Shown: positions 50,177-63,000 of the stretch, in pieces | Layout of the letters: each line of letters starts with the position of its first letter | Numbering within the stretch: position 1 is the stretch's first letter | Source of the DNA: Viscum album | Taxonomy: Eukaryota > Streptophyta > Magnoliopsida > Santalales > Viscaceae | NCBI GenBank assembly: GCA_963277665.1 | Contig: OY728165.1 | Location: 1,753,828,772 to 1,753,892,771 of the forward strand | Direction: 5' to 3' | Length of the DNA: 64,000 nucleotides | The notes under the pieces: generated by a model | Told to the model about the DNA's origin: nothing | The model's database searches: none | What the model saw: the letters and a program-made list of their open reading frames with translations, nothing else | Translations under genes and position numbers: made by a program

Positions 50177-51593
50177 TGTAACTTCCTGAGATTTTGGTAA
50201 ATTTATTATTTCAAATAATTTTAATTTCATTAAATTATTTTGTTACACGAAATAAATAGTTTTTATGGAATCACATGAAACCCTATTTTTTCATTATGTT
50301 TCACACGCAATTGATTCCATTTTGTGACTTCTGTTACTCAAAATCATGAATCTTACAAAACAATAATATTCTAGTAATATTATTCATTTAACCAAATAGA
50401 TATCACCTAGTCATAGGAATTGTGGGAATGGATATGTTTCACTAAATTATGAAATAATATATTAAAAATAATTATAAAATTAAATCATTGTTAACAATTG
50501 ATTATAAATGAAAATAATTTAAAATTGAATATAAAGGATATGTTTTGATGAAAAGTAATTTTTATGGCTAGAATGGAATTTTTCATTTAAAAATGAAATA
50601 AATAACTATAACTGAAATATATTTATGAAATTATTATGTTATATATTTTAATTTATTTAAAATTCTTCAAATAGATATTATAGTGTGTTTATAAGAATAA
50701 ATTAAATTTCAATCAAAAAAACATATTTATTTCTAAATTTAGTTTTATGAAATTTTAATGGAGGAAATAATTAAAATTTAATAATTGTAACATCTAAACT
50801 TTTTATTTCAAAAAATATATTCTTTTGAAATCATGATATTAGAAATTACATTGAGAGTTTTTTGGTATTTTTCTGAGAAATTTTATATTTTTATGAATAA
50901 CGAATGACAAAAAATTTTAATTATCATTGTCCTTTTCTCTTCAATAATTTATGTTGTTAGATTATATTTTATATTATTTTAAATTATATTTATTTAAATT
51001 TTATATCATTTTATCCAATTTATGTGATTTCAATCATTTATATTGTGAATTAAAAACTTAAAAACATTTGATCCATTTAAACATTTTCACATTAAAAACC
51101 TCTTTGTTGTCCCATCTACGAAATTAATTTTAAATTAATTTATTCAAAATTTATTATTGAAATATGAAAATTTGATTCTATATTTGGAATAATAATAATT
51201 TTAAATTTATAATATGTTCAACTATGTTTTAGATAAAAAAATTATTAGTGAAATTAATGAAAATTAATTATAGTGGTCAAGGTAAAAATGAGATTACGTA
51301 ATGGTAAAACATTAATCATATTTGAAAAAATTACCTAGAATCCTTTAAAAAACATTGGATATAGATTATTTGGTTGTATCACATATTTTCATTAAAAAGA
51401 ATAATTATGCGATGAAAATGATGTGTGGGATAACTCCGAATAGTTTTTATCTATTTATATTTACAAGAATACCACTCCCCATACACAATTAAATTGAACA
51501 CACACCAATCACTTCTACACACATGTCATGCTCCATGGGATCATAAAAATCATTCCTAAATAATCATCCAACATCCCTTCCCTATCCCAGGAG

Positions 51594-51601
51594 TTATAAA
51601 T
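51594..51601 (+). promoter_or_regulatory. Candidate TATA box of D 3' LTR
   Basis: TTATAAAT occurs about 1.42 kb into the LTR, in a CA-rich upstream context. Element C has its TATA box 1.44 kb into its LTR, which supports the placement. If correct, all tandem arrays of D are in the transcribed R-U5 part. Confidence 0.45.
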
Positions 51602-52593
51602 TTCAGCAGACAGAAATCCATGTAAGTAATTTTCTGTAAACACAAAGGTGTTTTATAAAAATAAGTTAACATTCATCAATGATCATTCTGGTTTTATTTA
51701 TTTATCCAACACATATATTATTTTTATTAAATGATTATATAATAACATAGAATCATAAATACAATATATTTTTTTATGTTGAGGCTTCTATCTAGACATA
51801 CACACACTTCCATCAAAAGGGAAATAAACATGACATACAAGTGTACGATGGACTATATCCTCACGAAATGATGTCATTCAATTTATTCTTTACGACCTAT
51901 CATATTTTTTAATTATTAAATGAGTTTATTTAAATTATTTATATGATATTTATATTGTATTCATACTTATTTAATATTTATATAACACATTCAATCATGA
52001 TATACATTTCTCATAAATACGATAACATTGTTTGTGGACATGTAGACTTCCACCTCCTAAAAGTGATGGGATGCGTTCATATATTTTGTTAAATTTTTTA
52101 ATGATGGTTTTAATTAATATTATTTGAGATAAATAAATAATTCATTATATTAATGATATAATTACATCTATTTAAATATAACATTTAATTTTTTTTATTA
52201 CCCTTTCACACACAAAAAAGGTGATAATGTCGTTCACAGAAGTGTGGAATTCTACCTCCTCGATTCATTTTCATAACCACAATTCATGAATGGTTTCAAA
52301 TGTATAATTCATTAGTAAATATTATAATTATTTCACTATCATTATTATGGATATGTTTTAATAATTATCCTTATTTACCATAGCAGACCTTCAAATGTAT
52401 TTTTTGAGCCATAAAACGAATATTTTAAAAACATCTCACGTAAAAAATATTGTTAAATTAATTCTATATAACATGTATAAATGTTGAAATAAACTATAAT
52501 AAACATGTAAACAATTTATAATAATATATATAACAAATGTATGTTTTTTTATTAAGGAAGAAAGAGGGAAATAATGATAAATTAGACTCAAGG

Positions 52594-53890
52594 TAAGTGG
52601 TTTTGTCACAATTTACATTATATTGAGACATAATTGGATTTATGAACCTAGATACTTTAATAGGGTGAATATACTTCCCTATGAATATTTATATCACAAG
52701 TTAAATTTATTTCAATATATTCAATTTTTTAATTGATATAATTCTTTCATGAATCTCAATATTAAACTTGTACTCCAGTAATAGGGGACTTCATCTCAAT
52801 CTCGTTTTATTGACACATATCATGATATTATGCACCCGTACACATTTATAAGGTGTATGTAAATCCCATTTGAATTTTTATATCATTAATTTCAATATTC
52901 TCCTGATATTTAATGTTTCCTAATGTTATTATTTAATTAGTTTCATAATTTGATTGATTCTCATGTGGTAAGGGATTCTAGTCTCACTTTACTTCTGTGA
53001 GGAATACATAATTTTCAACTCTTATTTCATTTGGGTGGTTATTACACTACCCCTATTGTATTATATATTACTGATAAACTTATATTCCTGGTATTTAATG
53101 ATTTATTTAATTTTAATTCATTCATGGGGATAATAATTCAAATGTTTCTCAAGTTATAAGGGAATTCGTAACAAAATTTCTATTCCTTCGGTCATAAATA
53201 TATGTAATCGATTATATTATACCAAAAATAAGTGTCAAATTAACTCTGTTTGTATTATTATGTATTTATATGATTTTATAAATTTATATTTTCTATATAT
53301 AATTATATCACTAATTAATTCTCACTCTAATTATATTATCTTTGTAAGGGTTGTATTGTCTTCCTTTCTTATTTTAGATATATTTTAGAGTCTCTATTTT
53401 TTATGTGAGGTTTATATAGTAAAAATGAATGAATTTGATGATTGTAATCGTTAAATTTATTGGTTTTTACATATAATTTAACTAATATATATTTCATGAG
53501 ATTTATGATTTCAATGTTACCAAAGCAGTATTGAATTTTGGTAATAATTTCCTTCTTTGTGGCATTTTCTATATTATAGAACAATATTCATTCATGAGGT
53601 GTCTATATATTTTTACTTTGAAATATTATATATATAATATATTTATTCAAATTATATTATATGTTTCATTTATTGTCACTCTATTCATGTGGTTAATGAT
53701 TAAAATGATTCAAAGTGGTATTTTATGTTATGTAATGTTTAAATATTATTTTACACAAGAATTGTTTTCTTGTTATTTTAAGGTTATGAACGTTTATAAA
53801 ATTGAAAAAACATGATGTGAAATTTCCTACAATAGTAATAAATTGTATTAATCCAATAATCATTCATTATTTTGATGGATTATGTTTTTT
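52594..53890 (+). repeat. ~187-bp satellite-like array, about seven units, in D 3' LTR
   Basis: Anchors fall at 52594, 52783, 52969, 53157, 53345, ~53521 and ~53711, spacings of 186-190 bp. They are collinear with the 5' LTR array. Corresponding units in the two LTRs look more alike than neighbouring units, so the array predates the insertion. Confidence 0.8.
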
Positions 53891-54450
53891 TTCAAAATGA
53901 TTATTATGAAACCTAATTGTTTTATATAAGTTGATTATTTTCTACAGAGATTGTTACAGATCCTAATTTATTTACAAAGGATGATTATGTCCCGAAGATA
54001 TTTTTATGAAATATGTTTCTTTTCCCAATTTATATTATTACAAATATATATATTTTTATGATTCAAATTTATTTTCCCGGAGTTTGTTATATTCTAAAAA
54101 GAATGTTATGAATCCAATTTCTTTTCCTAAGTTGATTATATACTAAAAGGATTATTAGGAAACATGTTTATTTTCAATATGTTGATTATTTTATAAGGAT
54201 ATTGTTATGGAACCCTATTATTTTTCACGGGTCAAAATTGATTCAAATAAATTATTTTAGATCCCATTTATTTATTTTGTTTTAATCATGTTTTAAAATA
54301 TTCTGTTGGGAAACCCCTTTATTTTCAATGGGTTATTCTTGTTTTTATGATATTGTTTCCGAACCCATTTATTCTTTATAGGTTAATCATATTTCAAAGA
54401 GATAGTAGTGGAATCTATTTCCATTTAATGGTTAATTATGTTATGAAAAT
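53880..54450 (+). repeat. ~50-bp degenerate repeats in D 3' LTR
   Basis: Units of the type 'ttgattat...gattgttatg...ttcttttcc' recur at about 50 bp (for example near 53928, 53977, 54082, 54129 and 54180). The stretch is longer than the 5' LTR counterpart by several units. Confidence 0.7.
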
Positions 54451-55322
54451 AATAATGTTTTTTTTCAACGATTATCGAAGATTTCTATTTGTATTTGTTT
54501 TATTACATTATAAATGATTGGTGAACATAGATTTCCCTGGATCATCTTGTTATTGAATATACGATGGGAGTACCTAGTTAGAACTCAAATTCATTGGGTA
54601 CTCTGGAGAAGGAATCTGGCCATATTGTTTATTCAATTTTAAGGTATCTGTAAGGTTTTGATAAGGGATCAATGAGGCGATGTTCCAAGATAGAAATATG
54701 TTTTCCGTATTATTGATATACGTTTATGATATATATTTTGATCTGTATTGATATTACATGGACCATGATTATGAATTATGAAGTCTAATTCCATGGATAA
54801 AGCCCTATTCCCCTTGTTCAAGTTTGATTATCCGTGTATTATTGGTATGAATATTATTATTTTATACTCTTGAATTTTTTTATGTCGTCTAACTTGTATT
54901 CTCTTTATACACTAACTGATGACATTTTGTTGATAATTATTACATTTTCCCTTACTGAGTGTTTGATAACACACCTATTATGATTCATTTTTCTAAGGTT
55001 TTAGAGATTGGTGTTCAATGATTTATGTCTATAAAATATTTCATAATGTTGATTTGGAAAACCTATTATGAAATAAGAAAAGCTGGGATAAATGGGAGAA
55101 ATGTTCTTTTGATGAATTTTGAATTGTTTATGTTTGGGATTTTCCTAATTCACTAAATCTATAAACCAAATATGACCTCCATTATGTAAGGGATAAATTT
55201 TTTCCTTTTGATTTTTTAATATTTTGATGAAATAGTTTGCTCATAATTTTCGGCATCAAAACCATAATGTAAATTTAGGAAGTTTATGACATGATATAAG
55301 AGTGTGGGTTCTAAGATAGTAT

Positions 55323-55700
55323 AATTGTAGTTTAGATTTTCAGTATTTTATAAAAAAAATTAATATAATTTATTATTGAATATTAATAGACCTAATACAG
55401 TAATCTGATAATCTCTAATTTATATGCAACATCATGAAATAATATTTTGAATGTGACCATGGATACTTGTTTCTTATTTATATGCATCTTTATGATTTAT
55501 ATCGATCATTGTCCTTTATATGAGTTTTTCTTATTTATTAATTATTCACCAATTAGAAACTCTCTAATTTTTCTTTCCTACAACCCCTAGCATATAAGGA
55601 GGTGTACTTAGGGACATCTGACCATTAGAGTTTTGGTACTTAAAACTGATCCATGTATAGGATATCATAATCTTTTAAATACATTGTTAATTTTTTTTAA
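55323..55700. other. Unassigned spacer between D and the third LTR fragment
   Basis: AT-rich sequence, with a less AT-rich phrase around 55570-55640. No feature recognised. Confidence 0.45.
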
Positions 55701-57190
55701 ATATATTTAAATTTTCACATAAATTTTCCTCTTTTTATAAAAATGATTTAACTAATTTTAGTTATGTTTCATGAATTACCATATTAATTTTATTATACTA
55801 TTTTTTGGGGGGATTAAGTCACCGTATCAAATGATCCAATTCTAAACTCATTATTATGTTTTACCATTTTTTAAATTATTCATATAATGGTGTTTTATAA
55901 CTATGTTATCTTCTATAATAATTTATTATTATTCAAGTGAATATTTTATTGTGATTCAATAATACTTTATCTAGATATATTATGAAATTTTCTATGGATA
56001 CTTTAGATATTCTAGTTTCATTTCAATGGGTAAATTATGCTATGATGAAATAATGAATGTTTTTACAATATTTTCGAAAAACTATATATATTATGAATGG
56101 TGGTACTGAAATTATAAATATTTTCCATCCATAGGTTAATGAATCAAATCTTGTGAAATATTTTGAATTTGTTAGTTGATTGACCCCTAACACCTAATGG
56201 GTTATATCAATTCTGTTTAGGGTGGTCCTGAAGTTATACGAACCTCCAATTCATTGGATAATGAAATATATATCATGAGATAACATGGTTGCGATTTGGA
56301 GTGAACACCATCCATTATGGGATCTTTACAAAGTGTTATAATATTCATGGATGTGAGAATCAAAAAAATGAAATGTTTTTTTTCTTATTTTTGTGCCATA
56401 ATATTAAATTTTACATCCTTATCAAGTCATCATGACTCATGTTTTCTGTTATTTTCAAAACATTATTAAATTATTTATTATTGATGATCAATGTTATTTT
56501 GGGAATTAATTTCCCAAATTATGTTCATAGAATATGCCTTTTATCTTGTACCCACATACTTATGTATGGTCACATAAGATTTTAATTTTTATTTCTTCTA
56601 TTTTTCAATACTGACTATTCGTGCTAACCACATTATTATGTTAAAATTTCCCTATGTTAAGATGAAGTGTAATACATATGATATGATTAGTAAGGTGTGA
56701 TTTCTACAAAATTATATTGGGGATGTTGAATACATATTCTAGAATAATGAATTCCTTGTGTAATGTGATAAAAAGTAATCTTTTGGAATAAAATGTGTTT
56801 TTTGATAAAATTTTTCATAATTATAGATTGACAAGTTTGGGGTTTTTAGTTGACTTAAAAGTTGATATGTAAAATAATATATTTACCAGTGATCGATCCA
56901 TATGTGTATGTTTTGGGTTCCATAGTAAATATAAAAAAGGTATATTATTTTTATGTAAGTTAGGAATTTGTTATATAAGGATATTTTAAGAGTTCTGTAC
57001 ACTATTTTATGTCAATAATTATAAGGAAGATCATACGTTTAATGGAATAGATTACCATTATGATTTTATGTGATTGGGTTTTTGGATATTAGTGATAATT
57101 TGGGATTGATTGATCAGGATTTAAAAGGATCTCTTAGAACAAAATGATCTAATGGGGACTAGGTAATACAAAATTTTTACCTTATTAGGG
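55700..57190 (+). repeat. Third, partial copy of the D-family LTR
   Basis: From about 55700 the sequence follows the order seen at about 47240-48800 and 53600-55100: a 'tttttggggggattaagtcac' phrase (55800; compare 47331), a 'tggatnnattatgaa' stretch, a few ~50-bp repeat remnants, then the unique LTR end with 'gataaaaagtaatctttt' (56766; compare 48725). It is more diverged than the two D LTRs are from each other. It could be a separate older insertion or a solo-LTR remnant. Confidence 0.55.
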
Positions 57191-58561
57191 GGATACTATA
57201 GTTATGGCATCCTGCTTTTTTAATAAAAAACGTTTAATTACATTTTACAAACAGATGATATTTAAAGTCTAGTTTTATGGACATCAGGAACAAAAACACT
57301 TGGAAACAACAGAAAACATTATTATAATCCAGTTTTAAAGCGTCATCATAAGTTCATCGTCAGTAAATTTACTGTATCTCATAACCTAGAGACATACATT
57401 CAAAGGAAAGGGTGAGCATAAGGCCCCATAAGGGTAAATAAGGAAATCCGTTTACCTGTGATATCAATACGAACATGATAAAATAAAAAATACAAGAGAA
57501 ATGAAAGAATAGGAATATCACAACGAAAATTACATCAAACAAATATTGAATATGTGGATACAACATTTCATTTAGACAAACCTGAACATATCACCAAGGA
57601 ACATCCCCACGGTGTCATAAAAATTACCAAGGTTATTCACCAAGGTATTGTGAAACTTTTCATCTCTAGAGATTAATTATTTACCCAATACCTAGGAGTT
57701 CTATTAGGGAGAACCCTTAATATGTCTTTATGTTCATGTTATACACAAATATCACAATCAAACATTTCATAAATAACCCATAGAAAATAAAATAAATGGG
57801 TTTCATTTCAAGATCGTGACGTTATTAAATGATATTAAAAATAAGATCATTATGTCATATATAACACATGAAAATGGAGTGAGGGTTATATGTATGTCAA
57901 TTATAGAATCAAATATATAATATTTATATATTTATGAACACCCATAGAAACTAAATATGTTTGGGTATTCAAATAAATAAAACAAGAGAATTTCTTGAAA
58001 GAAAGAGAGGGAAATTTTGTGATGAGATTTCTACAGCATAACAGGTATATAACATGGTTTTAGGAAATAATAAAAGAGATGGGAAAGGGTGTCACATCCA
58101 TAAATTGATATATTTTCATTTGAGGGAAATAATAAAAAGAAATAAGATCATGTTGTGGATATTATAATGACAGACAAAATGAAAAGGAATCATGAAAAGA
58201 AAGAAAAAGCATGATTTCTATTAAGAAAATTCGGTAGCCAAAATGTGTCACTTAAAAATTCATAAAATCAATTGATGAGAGCAGAAAGGGTCTATCCTAA
58301 TTTGAACATAAAATGGGATGTAATAAATATATGTAGGAACAATCCCTCTCATAATAAAATGGAACTATTGGACATAACATAAACGAAGTCATGACTTAAA
58401 AGAGGAGGGTGAAAGGATCTGTTACCATGAAATGTAACTTCGAAAACATGATGGTCGGACCACAGGAGGCTTGGGGGAACCATGGGAGGACTAATAGGGA
58501 GGTAAAAAGACCAGAGCATCATTGAAGGTATTTTGGAATGAAATGGATGAAGGAATGACTT

Positions 58562-58572
58562 GGTATTTATAG
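58562..58572 (-). promoter_or_regulatory. TATA box of C 3' LTR
   Basis: The minus strand reads CTCCTATAAATACC, a strong plant-type TATA box, followed by a pyrimidine-rich stretch suited to a start site. It would make U3 about 1.44 kb. Confidence 0.6.
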
Positions 58573-58790
58573 GAGAAGTGAGGGAACAAATCATTAATTT
58601 CCAAGTGACACCTCATCAATGGTATTGGAAAAACCAAGGGCCTTACCATGGTATTTTCTCATGGTATTTTCCACATAGGACACCTCAAATATTATAATAA
58701 TATTTATAACTCGACCAGAAAGATTTCATAATTATTAAATCTTTAATGATGTCATTAAACACCTCAAACTCAAAACATTAATTTCACTAT

Positions 58791-59083
58791 TCACCGAAAA
58801 TTCAACTGTTTCAGAAAAATACCAAAAATTCACCTTAACCTAATATCGATGCTATAAATTAAAAATAAACTCCATTTTATGAAAATAATTTTCTAATTAT
58901 GAGATATATAGTTTTTATGTAAAAACACTAATCACTGAAAATTCAACTGTTTTAGAAAAATCCCAAAAATTAACCTTAAAGTAATATCGATGCTATAAAT
59001 TCAAAAATGAACTCCATTTTATGAAAATAATTTCTTATTTATGAGATATTTAACTTTTAAATAAAAACAATATTCACCCGAAA
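58791..59083. repeat. 141-bp tandem duplication in U3 of C
   Basis: Units at 58791-58931 and 58932-59070, each beginning TCAC(C/T)GAAAATTCAACTG and sharing 'aatatcgatgctataaatt' and 'actccattttatgaaaataa', are followed by the start of a third unit (TTCACCCGAAA). Confidence 0.85.
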
Positions 59084-60016
59084 GAAAACTATTACAAAAC
59101 TCATAATTTCTGTAATAGTTATTTATTTATTTGATTGAATCACTTTACCAAATCAAGGTGCCAAAATTATTATAATACTTTCTTAACTATGGATACTCAT
59201 CCCTTTAGTCACATTACTAATCATAAGTGTAAAATTTCTATAACAATTTTTCTATTCACCAATAATTATGTTGGACTTATTAAACTCTAAATTTCTTACT
59301 AAACTCAACTATGCAAGACCATTTTTTGAAAATCATTACACATTATTAATTATTTAACGTTTACATAAATATTTTCAAATATCACTTTTTCTCAAAATTA
59401 ATGAATAATATACATTCTATATTTAAATGGACAATTTATATTATCAAACACCAACAAAATATGAAAAATATAAATAATTTATATCAAAGGATTACACAAA
59501 GAAGCTAAGGACTCATTACACTGCTCCTTATAACAACAACATAGGACCTAGGTGTAAGGTGTGCAATGGTGATTGAATCTTGGTGCGGCTCGGCCAACAT
59601 TTCCCAAGTGGTGACATCTATTAACTTGAACTTCACCCGTAGGTGATTCCATTCAAGCTTCTAATGAAGAAGTTAGACTTGAGCTTGGTCTAGAGCAAAG
59701 CCCAGTGGTGAAACCTCCTTACCAAGTTCCGTCAAATGGGCTTCAAATGGATGAATTCTGCTGGATATGGCCATAAATTCCTCTTTCTGTATTAATTAAA
59801 CAAGATCACTGGTATTTATGAACAGAATAATTGCAACATTAATAATTTAGCTTCCAATGGTCATATTGACCAATAGTCATATAACATTCGAAACCCTATA
59901 GTCTCATTTAATTATACTCACTTAATTAATTAAATAATATAGTTTTGTTGACTATAAAATAAAATAACACACAAAATTTAAGAAATAAATATTAATGAAA
60001 TTTTCAGGTCGTTACA

Positions 60017-60030
60017 TTCTTCCCCACTTA
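60017..60030 (-). other. Polypurine tract of element C
   Basis: The minus strand reads TAAGTGGGGAAGAA directly before TGTAACGACC. It is well preserved. Confidence 0.9.
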
Positions 60031-60051
60031 AGATAATTCATCCCCGAAATT

Positions 60052-63000
60052 TTATCTTGTACCCTCTAAAAAGAAAAGGTGCAGGTACTTCTGCCTCATA
60101 GACTACTATAGATTCCACGTGGCTTCTTCACTTATGTGGTTTCTCCACAACACCTTGACAAGGTGGGTAGTCTTGTTGCGTAAAACCTTGACTCTACGAT
60201 CCATGATCTCCATCGGAAGATCCTCATAAGAGTGGTTATGTTCCATTTGTACCACCTCTAGATTTAGTACATCTGAAGTGTCAGGTATGTTCTTCCTCAA
60301 GAGGGATACATGTAAGAAATCATGAACATGTTCTAGATTTGGAGGAAGTGCAAGCTGATAGTCCACTACTCTTACATGATCAAGGATTTCATTGGGGCCA
60401 ATGTACCGAGGAATGAGCTTGCATTTCTTCCCAAACCATAGGACACTCTTCCAAGGTGATATTCGAAGAATGACCTTGTCACCAACATTAAACTCCAAGT
60501 CCCTTGGATGGATGTCAGATAGCTCTTTTGCCGAAATTGAGCAGCCATAATGTGTTATTGGATGGAATTTCCTTTTTCTGTCACCTCTGGCACAATATCA
60601 GGCCCAAAAACATTTCTCTCACCCACTTCATCCCATCAAGTAGGAGTTCTACATCGCATCCCATATGGAGCATCATAGGTTGCTATTTGGATGTTGGAGT
60701 GGAAGTTATTGTTGTAAGAGTACTCAACTAAAGGGAGATGTTGATCCCATCCTCATTTAAATTCCATTGAGCATGTTCTCAACATTTACTTAAGTGTTTT
60801 AATAGTCCTTTCAGATTGGCCATCAGTTTGGGGGTGATAGACCATAGTGATATTCAATTCTGTGCTCAAATCATGTTCAAGACTTCTCGAGAGTATTGAT
60901 TTTAACCTTGGATCACAATCTGATACAATAGAAAGTGGAACTCCATGCAGCCTTAGCACATCCTTCACATAAATCCTAGCATGTTAATCAGTGGATAAAT
61001 CTTTCCGAATGGAGAGAAAATGGGATGTCATGGTGAGATAGTCTACAATAACCCATACCGCATTATTTTCTTTGGACGTTATCGGGAGACCAGTGAAGAA
61101 GTCCGTAGTTATATTGTCCCACTTCTATACTGGTATGGGTATTGGTTGTAATTCCCATTCAGGCACCTTAACGTGTAGTTATCAATTTCCCTTGTCATTA
61201 TATCCCACCAAAAATGATCATGAAGGTACCTATACATTATTTGGGTTCTAGTATGTATAGAGAAAGTATATCTATGACCATCATCCATCTTATCCTTCTT
61301 CATTTCTGGAATAGATGGCACACATAGTCTTGTAAAAAATCTAACTACACCTTCCTGATAAATATTGAACTAAGGAAACTTCCCATCCGTCACAATATCA
61401 ATCTTATTATATAACAAAGTATCTTCCTTATTATATTTCTTGATATTTTCTAGTAATGATAGTTGAGAAATCATTTGGGTTAGGGTTGATTATGTCCCTT
61501 CCTTTATAATTCCCATGTCCATCATTACTAGGTCATTGAACAATGGACCTCTTTGAATCTGCATCTTAGAAAGAACAACTAGGTATTTCCTGCATAATGC
61601 ATCAACGAATTTTTTTGATCATCCATTATGAAAATGAATTGAACTATCATTGTCTATAAGAAGTTCCAACCATCTACTTTGTCTCATGTTCAATTCCTTT
61701 TGGGTGAAAACATACACCAAACATTGATGCTCTGTGTATATTTCACATTTATCCCCCTAAAGATAGTTCCTCCACATCTTCAGAGAAAAAAAACTGCAGC
61801 TAGCACCAAATCATGGGTAGGATAATTCTTCTCATGAGTCTTCAACAGTCGAGATTCACAAGCAATTAATTTTTCATTTTTCATAAGGAATATCCCATGC
61901 CCTTTGAGGGATGAATCGCTAGAAATAACAAATCCTTCTCTACATAAGGGTATATTTAACACGAGTGCAGTAACCAATCACTTCTTCAACTCTTGAAAAC
62001 ATTCCTCACACTCCTTTTTCCAGAGGAACTTGACCCCTTTTCGAGTTAACATTGTTAATATATTAGAATGTGATGAATTTTTTTCACAAACCTCCTATAA
62101 TATCCTGATAATCCAAGGAAACTTTGAATCTCAGTTAATGATGTAGTTTGAGGCCACTCCTCTACAACAATTGAATTTGTAGGGTCAACTATGATTACAT
62201 CATTGATAATAATGTTCTCTATGAAAGTGACTTTTTGTAAAAAGAATTCACATGTTCATAACTTTCCAAGAAGCCTCTCCTTCCGCAGAGTTTTCAAAAT
62301 AGCCCTTAGATGATTCTCATTCTGCTTGAAAATTTTGGTATATATCAGAATATCAGCAATAAAAACTACCAAAACGTTATCAAGGTAGTCCATAAAGACT
62401 CTATTAATCAAAACCATAAAAATAGCAGGTGTATTAGATAGTCCGTAGAGCATAAAAAACTCATAATACCAATATCATGATCAGAAGGCAATTTTCTGAA
62501 TATCGTCTTTCTTCACTCTCAATTGATGATAACCCGATCGAAGATCAATCTTAGAGAAGAATTGAGCCTCATGAAGATTGCCACATAAGTCATCAATTCT
62601 TAGAAGAGGGTATTTTTTCTTCATTGTGATCCCATTCTGTTACCTATAATCAATGCATAGCTGCATTGATCCATCCTTCTTCATCACAAAGTGAACTGAT
62701 GCTCCCCAAGGGACACACATGGTCAGATAAACCCCTTATCTAAAAGATTTGTATTTGTTTCTTTATTTCCTATAGCTCCACATTTTCCATCCTATAGGGG
62801 GTCTTTGATATCAGATGAGATCTAGGTATGAGTTCAATGGATAACTCTACCTCTATTTCTAGGGAAGGTCCCGGGAACTCCTCAGGAAATATGTCAACAT
62901 ATTCCTGGACGATGGGGATAGTTTATATCCTTCAAATCTCATATCCTTCTCCATATTCACCGATCAACTCCATAAAGAAGGATATAGGGGGTTCCTCTAG

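Larger units (their letters stand above)
46190..55322 (+). mobile_element. Element D: Ty3-type, large-LTR nonautonomous-looking retrotransposon
   Basis: Two collinear repeats about 6.35 kb apart (46190-48949 and about 52550-55322) are LTR parts. A PPT (50163-50176) followed by TGTAACTTCCTGAG marks the 3' LTR start, and a degraded PBS (48952-48963) marks the 5' LTR end. The 3' LTR is then about 5.1 kb and the internal region about 1.2 kb, with no gag or pol trace that I can read. This matches the LARD concept (large retrotransposon derivative) or an internally deleted chromovirus. The 5' LTR lacks its first ~2.4 kb. The start of the 5' LTR and any target duplication are lost. Confidence 0.7.
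50177..55322 (+). repeat. 3' LTR of element D (about 5.1 kb)
   Basis: It starts TGTAACTTCCTGAG. A TATA box lies at 51594, a diffuse series of similar 'cttccacctcc'-type phrases at about 51790-52260, the ~187-bp array at 52594-53890, ~50-bp repeats at 53880-54450, and a unique end. Its end is set by loss of similarity with 48949 and is uncertain by about 10 bp. Confidence 0.72.
57205..60016 (-). repeat. 3' LTR of element C
   Basis: The minus-strand start TGTAACGACCTG at 60016 follows the PPT. The outer end is proposed at TGGCATCCTGC (57205 on the plus strand, GCAGGATGCCA in the element sense), where D-like sequence stops. This gives about 2.8 kb but is not confirmed, because the other LTR is outside the window. 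A TATA box lies 1.44 kb in, and a 141-bp duplication lies in U3. Confidence 0.6.

Noticed and set aside
53531..53815. 94-codon open frame with hydrophobic stretches
   Set aside because: It lies inside the ~187-bp repeats of the D LTR and is not open in the matching 5' LTR copy. The hydrophobic look comes from T-rich codons.
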